In this document: piece by piece, positions 1-12,263 of the stretch
Numbering within the stretch: position 1 is the first letter of the stretch
Layout of the letters: the number at the start of each line of letters is the position of its first letter
NCBI RefSeq assembly: GCF_003672135.1
Contig: NC_039506.1
Span: 21,732,497 to 21,796,496 of the forward strand
DNA from: Ooceraea biroi
Taxonomy: Eukaryota; Arthropoda; Insecta; Hymenoptera; Formicidae
Direction: 5' to 3'
Length of the DNA stretch: 64,000 nt
Program-made: the position numbers and the translations under genes
The notes under the pieces: model-generated
The model's database searches: none
Told to the model about the DNA's origin: nothing
Seen by the model: only the letters and a program-made list of their open reading frames with translations

Positions 1-1414
1 CGCGACCTCGCGATAGCAATCATCTCATGAGGTGCAGCATCTGCCGACGAGTTTATCGGTAAAAGTGCGCACACGTTGCAGCGAAACGGGCGGTTTCTCC
101 CGTCAGCGATGGGACACGCACACCCCGATAACAAAACAGGGTTCACGTCGATCTATAACGTTAACGTCGACGATCGGTTTCTCCTCGTGCATATTCAAGC
201 GACGCCATAACAACGTGTGTCGCCCGTGGTCCTGCCACTGGCTTCACATTGTAATTGAATACACAAATACCGCAAAAATATCCCCGGCAGCGCGCGCGCG
301 CGCATCCGCACACCCGATGCGCGGCGGATGCGAGCTGTCCTCCGCCGTGTTATTAAACGGCTCTTCCTGCATCACGATGTAACGCGACATGCATGCTAAT
401 CGAACGGACTCTCGTCGTATCGACAAGTTTCGCCACGTGGGTGGAAGCCATGGCGATCAAGACTTGGTGGACCATGGCGGGATAACGCGATCCTCTATCC
501 CTCTTTCTCCATTCCTGTCTCTCTTTCTCTCTCTCCCGTTGCGGAGCTCTCTCCGCAAAATTACGACTCCTGGCAACAACTTAAATTAACTCACCCTTCC
601 CTTCTCTTGCGTCGCATGCTCGTTGGATCGCCTACTCACCTGCAAGTCAGAATAACGAAAATTAGAATTACAAGATATATTACATTAGCATACAGATATA
701 TTAACGTGCGTTCCTTGTTGTAAGAAAACTCGTTTCATCGCCTTGCGATTGCCTTGAGGTCGCAGAAGAGAGAAATCAAATGAAAAATTCGAGATCAAAG
801 ATCACGGCTTCATGGGATCTTTGGTGAAATCCAGAGTTCAGGTCGGCACGAGGTTTCGCGTGTGGACGCGCGTTTTCGATTTCTGTAAAGTGTCGAGAGG
901 ACGTCAGGTCAAGCGACGAAGGATCACGTCAATAAAGGCGCAAGTGCAATGACTGACAAATTGCATCGACGTGCCAGTGCACTCTGTGGTACGTTGATAA
1001 AGCCCATTGGGCTTTTGTGCTGGCCCGTCGCTCTTTGTCACTCTGTTACGGAGAATTAGCCGGCTCACCTCGCCGACTTCGCGATACAAAAGCAATCGGT
1101 CCGACGCAATACCGGATGAAACCAAAAGAACGAGCGCGAGTGCGAGCGCTCGCCTTCGCCGGGGGATCGCGATATTTATCCGCTCCGCAGGAACAATAAG
1201 AGCGAAACGAACTCTCCCCGTCGATTACGCGAATATAATGCACTCGCGAGGGTTACACTCTCTCTTCTTTCCCTCCTTAGCCTCGTTGAAGCGCATTTTT
1301 CTCGAACAATTAACTCGGTAAGCGCGAAACGCAATACCCGATGATAAACATACTTTTACAATCGCCTCAACACGCGCACTTTCACCAAACGCGCCGCGCG
1401 AGAATATTCCTATC
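1..1414. other. Non-coding stretch before the Tc1 element
   Basis: CpG-rich unique sequence. Apart from the splice-like site near 640 and a donor-like site at about 1065-1070 on the minus strand (GAG|GTGAGC), nothing supportable was seen. Confidence 0.4.
634..642 (-). promoter_or_regulatory. Candidate recursive (zero-length exon) splice site
   Basis: On the minus strand an acceptor-like stretch (a branch-like CTAAT or CTGAC, mixed pyrimidines, then TTGCAG) is fused directly to a perfect donor (GTGAGT); the junction lies between 640 and 639. The fused form Y-rich CAG|GTRAGT is the signature of ratchet points in very long insect introns. It could also be an ordinary donor of a non-coding exon. 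Confidence 0.3.
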
Positions 1415-1416
1415 TA

Positions 1417-3066
1417 CAGTGAATGCAAAAAGTATTCGTACAGGGGAAATTTCTTTGAAAAAATCGTTATTTGTAGAAAATAAACTTTAATTAACAATAT
1501 ATTAATACTGAATACAATATATGTTATACTTCTGAATAATATTACATCAACAAAAATATAATAATCGAAACATATCGTCCTTATAATTAACAAAAACAAA
1601 AACTTGTATTAATTCCTTACGCAGAAAGTATTCGTACACTCCTTTTTTAATTAAAAAAACTTATTAATTAATACTTTGTAGGGTTTCCATTAGCATTAAT
1701 TACAGCTTGTAGTCTTTGATTCATCGAATGTACCAACTTTTGCGTGACAGTTGATGAGATAGAATTCCATTCTTGTTGAAGAGCTGTTTTTAAATCATTT
1801 TGATTAGAAATTTGTCTTTTTCTAATAGCATCTCCAAGAATTTTCCATAAATGTTCAATAGGATTCAATAGGATTGAGGTCAGGTGATTGGGGAGGTGTA
1901 TACAATTGTTTCCGAACATTATATAAAAGCCATTGTTTTGTATTATATGCTGTATGTTTAGGATCATTGTCCTGTTGGAAAATATATTTTTCCGCGATTC
2001 CTAATTTTTGTGCACTAGTATGAAGATTTTTTTTTAAATCTCTATGTATATTTTGTGGTCCATTATACCATCAATAAAATGTAGATTGCCGATTCCAGCT
2101 GCGCTCATACACCCCCGAACAAGTACAGAACCGCCACCGTGTTTAACCGTCAGTATAAGATTTCTTGGGTCTAATTCTGTATTTTTTTTTACGCCATACC
2201 ATACGCCTGCCATCGGAGCCAAAAATATTATATTTGCTCTCATCTGAGAAAATAACTGTGTTCCAGAATTCATCCGGTTTATTTAAGTATTGTTTCGCAA
2301 ATTCTAATCGTTTATTGCGATTAGTCGCATTTACTCAGAACTTTTTCCTGGCAACACGGTCATGATATCCGTTTTCTCGCAACACATTTCGAACTGTGTT
2401 AGCGGAAACGTCCACACCGCGATTTTTTAGTTCGCCCGCAATCTTTGGAGCACTTGTTTTCGGATCCAGCTTTACTTGGCGAAGAATGAAACGTTTGTCG
2501 GTTTCAGTGAAGGCTTGTGGTCGGCCGCTTCTTGGGTATATTTTTAACTGTTTTTTAATACAAAAACAGTCAATTATTGATTGGACTGTTGATCGAGGTC
2601 TATCGATGAGCTGAGCAATTTCCCGTAGAGATTTACACTGATTGTGTAATTTAATAATGATTTTTCGCTCTTCTTCGTTAGTCTCCTTATTCTTGCGATC
2701 CATTTTGCTCTAATAACGCAGTAAGACTAATATGGATAGTAATTCTAGGACCGTAACCGAGAAGTAAAACACACATTCCTATTGTAAACTAAAAAGCTCC
2801 ACGTAAACACTTGTGTCGCAACGCTACAATCTAAATCTCTCAACTGTACGAATACTTTCTGCGCATTGATTTACTACAAGTTTTTGTTTTTGTTAATTAT
2901 AAGGACGATATCTTTCAATTATTATATTTTTGTTGATGTAATATTATTCAGAGATATAACATATATTGTATTCAGTATTAATATATCGTTAATTAAAGTT
3001 TATTTTCTACAAATAAGGATTTTTTCAAAGAAATCTCTCCTGTACGAATACTTTTTGCACTCACTG
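1417..3066 (-). mobile_element. Tc1-like (DD34E) IR/DR transposon, decayed copy
   Basis: The element is 1650 bp and flanked by the TA target duplication typical of Tc1/mariner (1415-1416 and 3067-3068). Its terminal inverted repeats are about 224 bp each (1417-1640 and 2843-3066). Each contains an outer and an inner copy of a binding-site-like motif, AAAGTATTCGTACA, at 1429-1442, 1625-1638, 2845-2858 (inverted) and 3041-3054 (inverted). This is the IR/DR arrangement seen in some Tc1 families. The two arms are still very similar, so insertion was not very ancient. The interior is AT-rich, unlike the CpG-rich flanks, and encodes a broken transposase on the minus strand. With the transposase broken, the copy could move only if an enzyme were supplied by another copy. 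Confidence 0.93.
1668..2703 (-). pseudogene. Tc1-like transposase pseudogene
   Basis: The reading begins at an ATG at 2703 and the remnant ends at a TAA at 1668-1670, about the 340 residues usual for Tc1 transposases. The first 122 residues contain the two N-terminal helix-turn-helix units (EERKIIIKLHNQCKSLREIA, then SAPKIAGELKNRGVDVS) joined by a GRP-type linker (SGRP). The catalytic DDE parts are visible in shifted frames: the FSDES motif, the QQDND motif, and SPDLNPIEHLW. The last D and E are 34 residues apart, so the class is DD34E. Disabling changes are a TGA at 2335-2337, a frameshift at a run of nine A on the minus strand (about 2178-2186), another frame change near 2034, and a 10-bp tandem duplication at 1856-1875 that shifts the frame at the catalytic Glu. 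It cannot make active protein. Confidence 0.9.
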
Positions 3067-3068
3067 TA

Positions 3069-4702
3069 GATAATTAATGCGATTCCTGTTATTCTAACTT
3101 TTAACACGCGTTTAACGACTCAAGTAAAAACTATTAATTGCAAAAAAGAAGTGTTGACACGTGCACGTCCTCGGTGCGCGCATCAAAACTGATGGTAGAT
3201 TAAAGTGGTACACGAGCCATTCCCATTCTTAATTGGTGATAAAACTCGAGTTCAACGTATGTCGCAATGGAAGATATTCGTGTCGGTGAAAACGTCGGTG
3301 GATCAAAAGCGAGACGATTCCGAAATTTTCGGCGATGCCGCGATGAATCGTCGCCCGTGAAATTCGCTGAAGAATTCGCACCGGTTTCGACAACTTGCGA
3401 AATCCACTGAGGAAACCGTTCGACCTACTAATCACTCGATGAGTCGTCTGGCGATTTTAGCGAATCGCGAGAACGGCGATGTCGTCGTGTGACGCAAACT
3501 TACACACGTAAGGGTTACATTGCGGAAACGTCAGCGGCATTAAACGCGCCACTGGCACCAATAAAATCGCGCACTAATGAACCTCCGTGTTCTTGCTCAA
3601 CGAACGAGCACGCGTGACGTCGACGTACATGCAATCGGTGTCTTTGTCATTACTCGCACGGCATCAATTGATCATGTAAGAGCGATTCGAGGTCTTTCCA
3701 GTATCGATACAATCGATAGAGGTAATCAGACTTCCATCGCGCATACAGAATACATGTATATCGTGATGTATATAATATACTCCTGATGACTCGGATGTTC
3801 ACGAAGACTCAAATAGGAAGTCCCACCCAAGATGCGTATCATTCCCCCGAGATTTATACGGATATTATTATGGAAATCGATGAAATTCCGATATATTCCG
3901 ATACACGCTGCCGACCGAGGTTTCGTAGCGCGGTTCTTTACCTCGCGAATCCTTGGAAAGTGACGGGTCATAGATGCCTCTTCTCGGTAAAGAAACATCG
4001 GCATGTTTCACGAGAGGCGGGATTCCGATAACGCCGAGGGAGAGGTCGCCGAATTTTTCTAGTCGCATGCGATACCGTGTGTATCCGAGATGCTTCAGAG
4101 AAATCCAATTATCGTGGCGAGCAACGAGAGCAACGAGAGGAAGCGCGATGCTGTGAGCGAGGCGGGCGGGCTGATAAGTGGCGCGATATCGCGCGACCGC
4201 GGTAGCGGCGCATCTGCCGCTACTGCAAACCGCGGAATGCGCATAATGCCATTCTTTCATTGCGCATATCTGAAAGGTCGTCGGATTTCGCGAGCGGTCC
4301 ATTATCGGGTGCGCGCGATAAGGCGCTCTCTCGATCTCTCATCCTCCCCTCTTCCTCTCTCTCTCTCTCTCTGTCTCTCGCAATTATCGATAATGCCGAG
4401 GCTGTCAATCCCCTTTAGATCCGCGAGGCGGATCGTTATTTTCTCCCCTTTTCCATCCCGATAATGGAACTCCGTGAGATCAAGAGTCGAGAGGAATTGC
4501 ACATTCCGAGGCACTAAATGACGCTAAACATACGTCTCATCGATAAAACCTGCACATAACATACGCAGTTATATGGTTGACGTACTATATGCACTTCTAA
4601 ACCCGCCTACCGCGTCTCGCGCGGTTCGTCTAAAACTTCGCCTAAACTTGCGGAGCTCATCGCATTAAGCAAGTAGGCGAGGACTGCGCTGGAAAATCTC
4701 AC
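3069..4702. other. Non-coding stretch
   Basis: Unique CpG-rich sequence with a CT tract near 4350. The 144-codon minus-strand frame at 3868-4302 has no recognisable features or good splice sites. Confidence 0.4.
4340..4380. repeat. (CT)n pyrimidine tract
   Basis: TCTCTCTC units with C/T interruptions. Confidence 0.9.
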
Positions 4703-4753
4703 CGTGGAGAACTTGACGTTCAGGAAGTCGTAGTACTTCACCAGGAACTTCAT
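4703..4753 (-). CDS. Candidate short first coding exon (17 codons)
   Basis: An ATG at 4753 (A at -3) opens MKFLVKYYDFLNVKFST with codons ending mostly in G or C. It runs in phase 0 into a donor-like site ACG|GTGAGA. The short lysine/hydrophobic N-terminus would suit an isoform-specific first exon. No acceptor is needed if transcription starts upstream. There is no family recognition; it could be chance. Confidence 0.28.
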
Positions 4754-6857
4754 TATGCAGCTGCTCGCTCGTAGACGATCAACGAAATCGAGAGAAAAAG
4801 ACAGGACACTCTCCGTCTCTCTTGACACACGCGGTGAGATATCTTGACGCGATTAAGTACCCGTCACTAGTGTTGCGAGTGAGTATCTCGTGAGGATCCT
4901 CAAGTGCGATCGGCGCGTGCAAGAAAACGACTCGTATCAAACTGCAACGGTCGGGCGACGTGAAAACGCTGCTCCTCGCGTCCATAAACCTGCTATCGAG
5001 TCGCCTAATGTTATCAATATGACGTTCTGACGACTGGCGCGCACCGGTTTATCCTCGTTCTTCGTCGTATAAATCGCAGTGACCGAATCGTCGTCATCAG
5101 TCGTCACGTTTCCGGTACGCCCTGATCTTTCCTCCTCTCTTATCTCGGCAAACAAGGCACGATTTATCGCGCGCGTTAATTGCACCGGTGACTCCAGATT
5201 AAACGCTCCAGTGAGATAAGCCGATCCTCGCAGATCCTTCGTCGTCGTCGTTGATTTTCAAAACGAGATTCTAGTCGCGAAAAGTTAGTCACAGTCACTC
5301 GAAATACCGTTGCAGCTCGCCGGAGAGAAACTGCCGTAGACTTTACGGTAAAAGAGCCAAGTGCACGGCGTTACGCAATCAACAACGTTGCGATCCTAAT
5401 TGTGTCGACGTCCGTGCGTTTACGCGCCTCGGAGAAAAGAAAGAGAAAGAGAAAAAAAGAGGAACCGTGCAATGCGCGTGCACGCGTTGAAACAGTAGCG
5501 CGTGTTACTGCGATCGCTGCTTTCTAATGCGCCGCAAAGTGTGCGAGCTGATCAGACGAGCGTGCGAGCTGCGACGTAGAAACGCACGCGGACGCGGGAT
5601 GCGACGTGAGACTTTTGCGGCGCGCGCGAGCGTAATTGACAAATTTCCTCGTTACGGAACAATACGCGACAAATCACGGAAATTTCACAGGGTTTATTCA
5701 GAGTTGTGACTCGCAATTGAATTACGCAAGCCCGTTTCGCTATTTATCGTGCGAATTGTTATCGAAAGTTTATTCACGGCGCGCGCGTGTGCACACATTT
5801 GTATTATTTATCTGCATTATCTGCGAGAGTTGTCCGAGTGAAAACGGTACGCCATCCCGGCGCGCCATTGGAAAGAACTAGGACGATAATGCGTCCTCAA
5901 TTAGCGGCGGCGATTCGTAACGCGTGTGTGCACGCGTGTGTCCAAAGATCGACCTACTTTTCTGGCCCAGGTGGCGCGATCGATCGAGCTCTCGAGAACG
6001 CACATGTATTTCTTCACGCAATGTCAATTAAACCCACTACCGTTCGCGCCGTCACCGGTGCGGATCACCATAACGGCGGCCCGTTGCTTTATCAAGAGAA
6101 GGATCGATCTATGGAGTAATTACACTGCACTGCAAATTGGCATCAGGGAGTCGCAGAACTTTTTTCTTTCTCTCTCTCTTCCTCTGTTTCTCTCCCTCGT
6201 CTGGTCAATCAGCTGATCGACCTCGGGTGAAGCGCAGCGGCTACCACACGCACTTCGCTCCTTATTACGCAATCCGTCTTCGTCGGAACGTGTTCACGCG
6301 CGCATTTAAAGCCCACGACCGCGAGGAACCGCGCCGATATGTGCACGCATTCCGGTGCGTGCTCGCCGCACACTTACGCAATCGCAGTCGCCAGCCTTCT
6401 CGACGGAGCAACGGTCGGCCGTTTATTTGCGGTGAGCCGAGAAACCAGCGCGTTTCCTCTCGTCGACGAGATGCCAGGTCTCTTCGCGACAAATTGGAGT
6501 ACGGATAATTAAAATTTCCCGATAATGACAGCTCGACGATGCCAATCGCGATGATATCCATAGAGCGAGGAATTTCGGAGAACGCAACGAGTGCGAGAAA
6601 AAATCAATTCATCAAATCGTGCTCGAATTTCTTTCCGAAAATTCTGTCGGAAAAGTTTCTGTTCAAGAAAGTCATCGACATGATAGATGAGAAAAATTGC
6701 GAGGCGATTTATCACACTTTAGTTTTTAAGCCTACAAGAATTAATATCGCCGGATCGCACGGATCACGGATCATGCCAATTTATTTCCGTCCGACCGCAG
6801 GTGCCGCACAACTCTCTCGTCGCAGCGGGTCCTATCCCTTCACTCAACGGACATTAC
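4754..6857. other. Non-coding stretch
   Basis: CpG-rich DNA with short random frames on both strands. No gene, RNA or repeat could be supported. Confidence 0.4.
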
Positions 6858-7043
6858 CAGTTTCTCTAGTATGCCACGGCCCAGTTCGAGAACGTAGTAC
6901 AGCAACAGTACCAAAAGTCCACTCGACGCGTCTGACAACCACGTGCACGCCTGCGGCTGGCGTGCCATTCTCGCGGATGATCTCGCGAACGCGCGGTGCA
7001 GCCGCGACGCTCCCACCATGAGGAAAGGAACGTAAATTCCAAC
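6858..7043 (-). CDS. Candidate internal exon with a hydrophobic segment (62 codons)
   Basis: On the minus strand a pyrimidine-biased acceptor (GTGCTCGCCAG|G) precedes an open, GC3-rich frame of 62 codons ending at CTG|GTAATG. Both ends are in phase 0. The product contains YVPFLMVGASRLH near its start and GLLVLLLYYVLELGRG near its end, which could be a membrane segment. A plus-strand ORF overlaps the region but has poorer composition. The donor is not ideal and no family is recognised. Confidence 0.22.
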
Positions 7044-10000
7044 CTGGCGAGCACGAGGACGCACTTATCCGATCGAGAACAACACCGGAACAACACCGAA
7101 ACAACGTCAACGAGCAATGTCAATACGAATTCCGTCAGGGACAACCGCTGGGAAAACACACACGCGGAATCACGTCGCGTCCTGGACCCGCTCAAGGACC
7201 GCGCGGCTTCTGGGTTGCGGAAACCACCTAGCGAGCGTGATCGCGAGTAAGGGCGCGCGGCGTTACGTAACTCGCGCGCGGACGCAAGCCAGCGAGGCCC
7301 ATGGCCGATGTAGGCCTCAGCGACGTGCCAGAAACGAAAATACTCTCGGGGAGAAGCCGCAAGGCGAGAATCGCGGGCGTGCCTCTTCGCGAGCTGAAAT
7401 CGGGCCGGCGGTCGCCGTTCTCGGTTTAGGCCGGTCGATGCCGTATACGGTCCAGGGGAAATGATTCCGACCCCGGATGTTGCGCGACCTCGTCGCACTT
7501 AGGCCAAATTCGTGGGCGCTGCCTGGCCTCGAGACGGTAATAAGGATGTTCAAGTCTGACGGCCCGTTTATCGATACGCGTTGCTGTCGAGTATCGCATA
7601 AATCGAACGAGTATGGGACACCGCTCGATACCTTTCGCGAGAATAAAGCAACTCGGGATAAGAGAATGCGTGTGTAAAACACAATACACATGCAGTATGA
7701 GTCATTTCTGCGATATTATAGGTGCGTTTAATAAATTTATATGACTGCATTGTGTGTGTATGATTAGAATTTTATAATTCTCTTTGACACATGAAAAGAC
7801 ATTGTCTTGATTGATATTCGATAAATATATAGATAACGGCAACTTGTGCGGACTGCCGGTATATAATGGAATTAACCGCGATGAGACTGAGTCTTGGAGG
7901 GCTTCTCGCTTGCAATCGTTTAGCCGACTGACACAGATCTAACAATTTCAACCACAAAACGTGTACGGTTTCGCGGACACGTGCGCGAACAACCGCGATG
8001 AGCGTTTTCGATAGAGAACGATTGGCCGATAAGGCAAAGGTCGAGAAAATATTGTTAAAAATATTTTTATGGCGGAAAGCGTTGGCGTATGTATTTCGAA
8101 AAGTTTCAGACCTTTCTCGTTGGCGTCATATCGGAAACTGTGTCGCGTAGCGGAAATGCTGCGGAGTGTCTCTATTTTACGGGGATGAGCACGTAGAGAT
8201 TTTCAAAGTGCAAAATGTCACGTGTAAAATATCAGCCTGGATAAAGATGCATGGTAGATAATATTTTTTTCTCTCAGCAATTACGTGATCCCTGCCATTT
8301 GTCGGTCGCGCTCCGTTGAACATCGCGCCGCATTAAAATTGCAAATGACAAGAATGTGAAATGTACCTGGTAAATCGCGATTTCACGTGTGGTCATAATT
8401 TTATATACAGGATTTAACACCGACGGGCATTTGAATACAAACGTTAAATCAAGCGTCTCTCTGCAGCATAAGCACAAAGCGTAAAATCATTTCGCATTAA
8501 ACGATTTGTACTTCTGGTGGCTAATTATAGTTAGCGGGTCGTGTTAATTCACGATTAATGCGCAGCATTTTCTGACAAATACTGACAAATCGTTCCCGAT
8601 CTCGTGGGGATAGGTCGAAACGATTACGCAAACGGTACGCGACTGCCAAAACAACGACACTGCTGTACTGAAGTACTGTTAGCTTCGCGAGCTCAAGCCG
8701 GAAAAAAGAAAGCCCGATTGACCATCTCCGCAACATTGTACAGCCCGTAAAGGCCCGTGACGTAACGCGTGTTCGTGAATTTAAGAGCAGCTGCTCGGCT
8801 CTGTCGAATACGCTCCCTTTTTATGCGCCTCCGGTCCAGCGCGGAGCGCGGCGCGGCAATCCGCGTTCCTTTTAGCTCCTTTTCTCGCGAAACCAGTGTA
8901 ACCGGTTGAGCGTAAGGCCAGTAGGCAGCAAGAGCGCGTTCGTAAGTTCAATACGGTCCCTTGTGCTTTTCTTTCGTTCGCGGAATTTCATTAAACGTTA
9001 ACATCAATTACCTGGAACCCCGGACGGCGAACAATGAGAACGTCGCATGTGTTCTCGGATACGTGAGCTTTGTTAAACGCACGTCGCGCCGCGTCTCACG
9101 AACTCGGCCGATTATCTCGCGCAGCGAGGAGGATACTAGAAATTTTACAAGATAACCAGCTGCCGGCTGCAGAAGGATCGTCAGAGCCTCTTTCCCTTTC
9201 TCGAGAGCAAGAAAGTATATTTTCGTAAGAGAAAAGAGAGAAAAAAAGAAACGATATTCAGTTCCATTATACAATAGTTTCTCTTGGAAATCGCACAGTT
9301 AATTAAAGCGCGTAGCTTCGCCGCGTAGAACGTACAAGCATGATAAATACGTGAGAGAAGTCGCGATTTGCTCGTTTCATTATCGGTGACGGCAGACACG
9401 TCGTGTGAATTTTATATCCAACGGAGAGCGCGGAATAATTCGTGCGTCAATATTGACGGGGAAGCAATGAAATCACGCGGGATCTGATTTACGGGGGTGG
9501 ATTGCTTTTAATTATTCTGAAAATGTCAGAATTGTCCAGTAAGCGACGTCGTGTTAGTGCAGCCAATTCCAAGAAAGCTGTCCCAAGCGGTATTATAGCG
9601 GAGAAGATAACGGATATTTACCAGAATGTCTTGCAGGGAGACCGGCATCACGGAGCACGTTGACATATCCGCCGGACGAGAATGTTCCTCTCTTTGACAC
9701 CCGGTGCCTGGTCCCTGTGCCCGTGCGTCGTGCGTTAGATAGCGGATGTTGATTTACGATATCAATGTTCTCGAGGAGCCAACCTCGGAGGGAGGGCACC
9801 ACCCGGCGCGGAAAAAGGACGCCACTCTCGGCGCGCACCGATGCGGATTTCAATCGCGGTCGCGATGCAATTTCTCGCCTGCGAACGATTAATCTCCCCG
9901 GGTACCTTCGCGCCGAGAAAAAGGTAATAATACACGGCGCGGTTATAAATCCGGGGGAACCGATATGATATATCCTGTTACGGCGTATCAGCGGAATCGC

Positions 10001-11687
10001 GGCGTATGCGCGCGCGGTTCCAAAAAATCGCGATTGTAACAAACGAGCGAAATCTGCAGCGGTTCGTGCACCGCGCAAAACGCGATGCGGCGATACCGGC
10101 TCGGAAAGTTAGAGCCGATCGTGAAATCCTTCACTTTTCTCCTGCGATTTGTCGTGCGCGCCGAAAATCCAGACGAGAGCGAAACTAATCGCGAAGTGTG
10201 TTCGTACACACGCTCGATATAACACGCTCCGCGCCCACGCGCGAAAGTCGCGAGTGTTTTCCGGCTATCGGCCAAACCGAATCTCACGCGAGTGTGAGAG
10301 GAATGAGAGAAAGGAACGAGAAAAAGGAAAAACGATAAGGAACGAAACGTGAACTCTGAACAATCGCCGAATCATTTGTTTCAAAAAATTTACCGAAAAA
10401 TTTGTTTGACTTACACCGATCACCGGTAGCGTTTGCAGTACTCAATGAACGAAACTAAGACCTCGAGCATGGGAGCGTAGCTGGTCGCTTCGAGTGGATT
10501 TTAATTAGGGGACCGACCGACTCTCTTGGACGATTTCTCGGCGCGTGATACTCGAGGCTCAGGCGAGACGCGCGTGTGTGGTCTCCTCGCGATTCAGCGG
10601 CACGGTCGCGAACACGCGAGACGGAGGAGAACCGGACTCTCGCCACGCCATCGGAGGAAGGTCGACTCGGTACTGATGCGCCTGGATTCCCGCGCCGAAG
10701 ACTCCCTCGGCGCGTATATTAAATTAAAAGACGCGCGCGGCGATGTGCGCGCGGGACATTGTGTGCAGTCTGGCCGACCGGCTCCGCCGTAATCCAATAT
10801 CGCGGCATCAGGTAAAATCCGCCACGCCGACGATGCCACGCGGAGAAAATGAGGCGAGAAGCGTGTATCAGAGTGCACGCGGGCGGGCGCGATACGCGCG
10901 TCAGATGCGGATCCTTTATCTCCTCGGCGGGTGGTTACTCTCGAACGCGCATGTTCTTGATTAAATAATTTCCCTTTCCATATTCCGGCGAAAGCGCAGA
11001 TATGTGCGAAAATGTCAAGAGTTACCTTCGAACTTTGTTGTTACGTTGCGTTTCTGATGACGTGATTCTCGCCTCATTTTTAGACGCTCGTGACATTGTG
11101 TGACGCGAACATTATAATATCGCGTGAATATGAAGCATGCATTAATTATGTTCATTACAGTCAACGGAACGTACTGAGAAAAACGTGCTAAAGATATAGT
11201 TTTAATTAAAACGAACACGCCAGCAGAGATGAAAGGGAAAATTGCTGGAGCTTCTATCTCCCGTGCTGGTTGTGATTTTGCGTCCCACGCTATTTCATCC
11301 AAGAAATACCGTAATCTTTGGTTTAGGTATGTCGTCTCTTTAGTCGTATAATACGGGCGTCTATTTTCACGTGCAGCATGAGATAAAAATAGAGGAAATG
11401 CCGTTTTCTGCGAGGCAACCTGTTCCAAATTAGAAACCGCCGCTCGATCTTTTTCTTGCGGTTTGGCTTTGTCGTGAACAAGAGAGAGAGAAAGAGAGAG
11501 AGACAGAAACAGAGAGAGTGTGAGGAATATTCGTGTAACGGCGCTAATACTGGCTCGAGGCCAAGATAAAACGGATGGGCAACTCGGGAAGCTATGCGAG
11601 TCCTTCGGGATCGTAGGGAGAAACAATCTAGATCAGAAATTAGACGGAACCGAGGTCGGTTGCAAGATATACGATGGCCGTTCTCAC
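7044..11687. other. Non-coding stretch
   Basis: Mixed CpG-rich and AT-rich unique DNA, with a GA tract at about 11490. The long frames at 6866-7498 and 9593-10078 look random. At 10470 a minus-strand ATG begins a 16-codon frame that stops just before a donor-like site. Confidence 0.4.
11486..11520. repeat. (GA)n purine tract
   Basis: AGAGAGAG runs are interrupted by AAAG and ACAG. Confidence 0.9.
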
Positions 11688-11732
11688 CTTCTTGAAGCCG
11701 TGAAACGTGAATGCACCTACGTTCATCCGCAT
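11688..11732 (-). CDS. Candidate short first coding exon (15 codons)
   Basis: An ATG at 11732 in a very good insect context (TAAAATGCG) opens MRMNVGAFTFHGFKK and meets a strong donor, AAG|GTGAGA, in phase 0. It is short and unrecognised; only transcript data can confirm it. Confidence 0.22.
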
Positions 11733-12130
11733 TTTACGATCACTCTTTCGATCACTCTTCAATCCTCCACAAATAGCAAAGGGGAAGATGATACTTTGCT
11801 ATTCTCTTGATTTTTCGCACGCGCGGGAAACTCGGTTAATTACTAACGATACTCTTGACCGATTCTGAACTTTGAAATTCTTCTGCGAGTGACCTCGTTC
11901 GAGCGACGATACAGAATTCGACTACTAGATCAGTGTTTCCCGATTTAATTTCATCATGAATCCTTTATGAACTGATCGTAGCAAACATTTTTACACGCGA
12001 CGTTATCAAATCACAATTTTAATTTTCTTCACAAATTATTAATGCAATGATAAAGATAGATGCGTTAATATAGACGCAATGATCCGGAAATTCGTAAATA
12101 TGATAAAATCGAGATCCCTCAAAGTCCTTA

Positions 12131-12263
12131 AGGGCCGTATTCATAGTCGTGACTCAACTTGAGAATCAGGTTTTGAACTAGGTTCAATTAGAAATAAAAG
12201 ATTGATTTCAACCTAATTCAAAACCTGATTCTCAAGTTGAGTCACGACTATGAATACGGCCCT
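12131..12263. mobile_element. Foldback MITE with 54-bp arms
   Basis: The 133-bp element consists of two inverted arms (12131-12184 and 12210-12263) that match over 54 bp with one mismatch, around a loop of about 25 bp. The ends read AGGGCCGTATTCATAGTC. The flanks AAGTCCTT and AAGTC-TT may be an 8-bp target duplication with one base lost, which would suit a hAT-like origin, but this is uncertain. It has no coding capacity. Confidence 0.8.

Noticed and set aside
595..617. Minus-strand ATG leading to GTGAGT at 594
   Set aside because: Eight basic residues in low-complexity sequence; no other evidence.
10424..10470. Minus-strand ATG with MLEVLVSFIEYCKRYR near a GTAAGT site
   Set aside because: A TGA intervenes before the good donor and the alternative donor GTGATC is weak.
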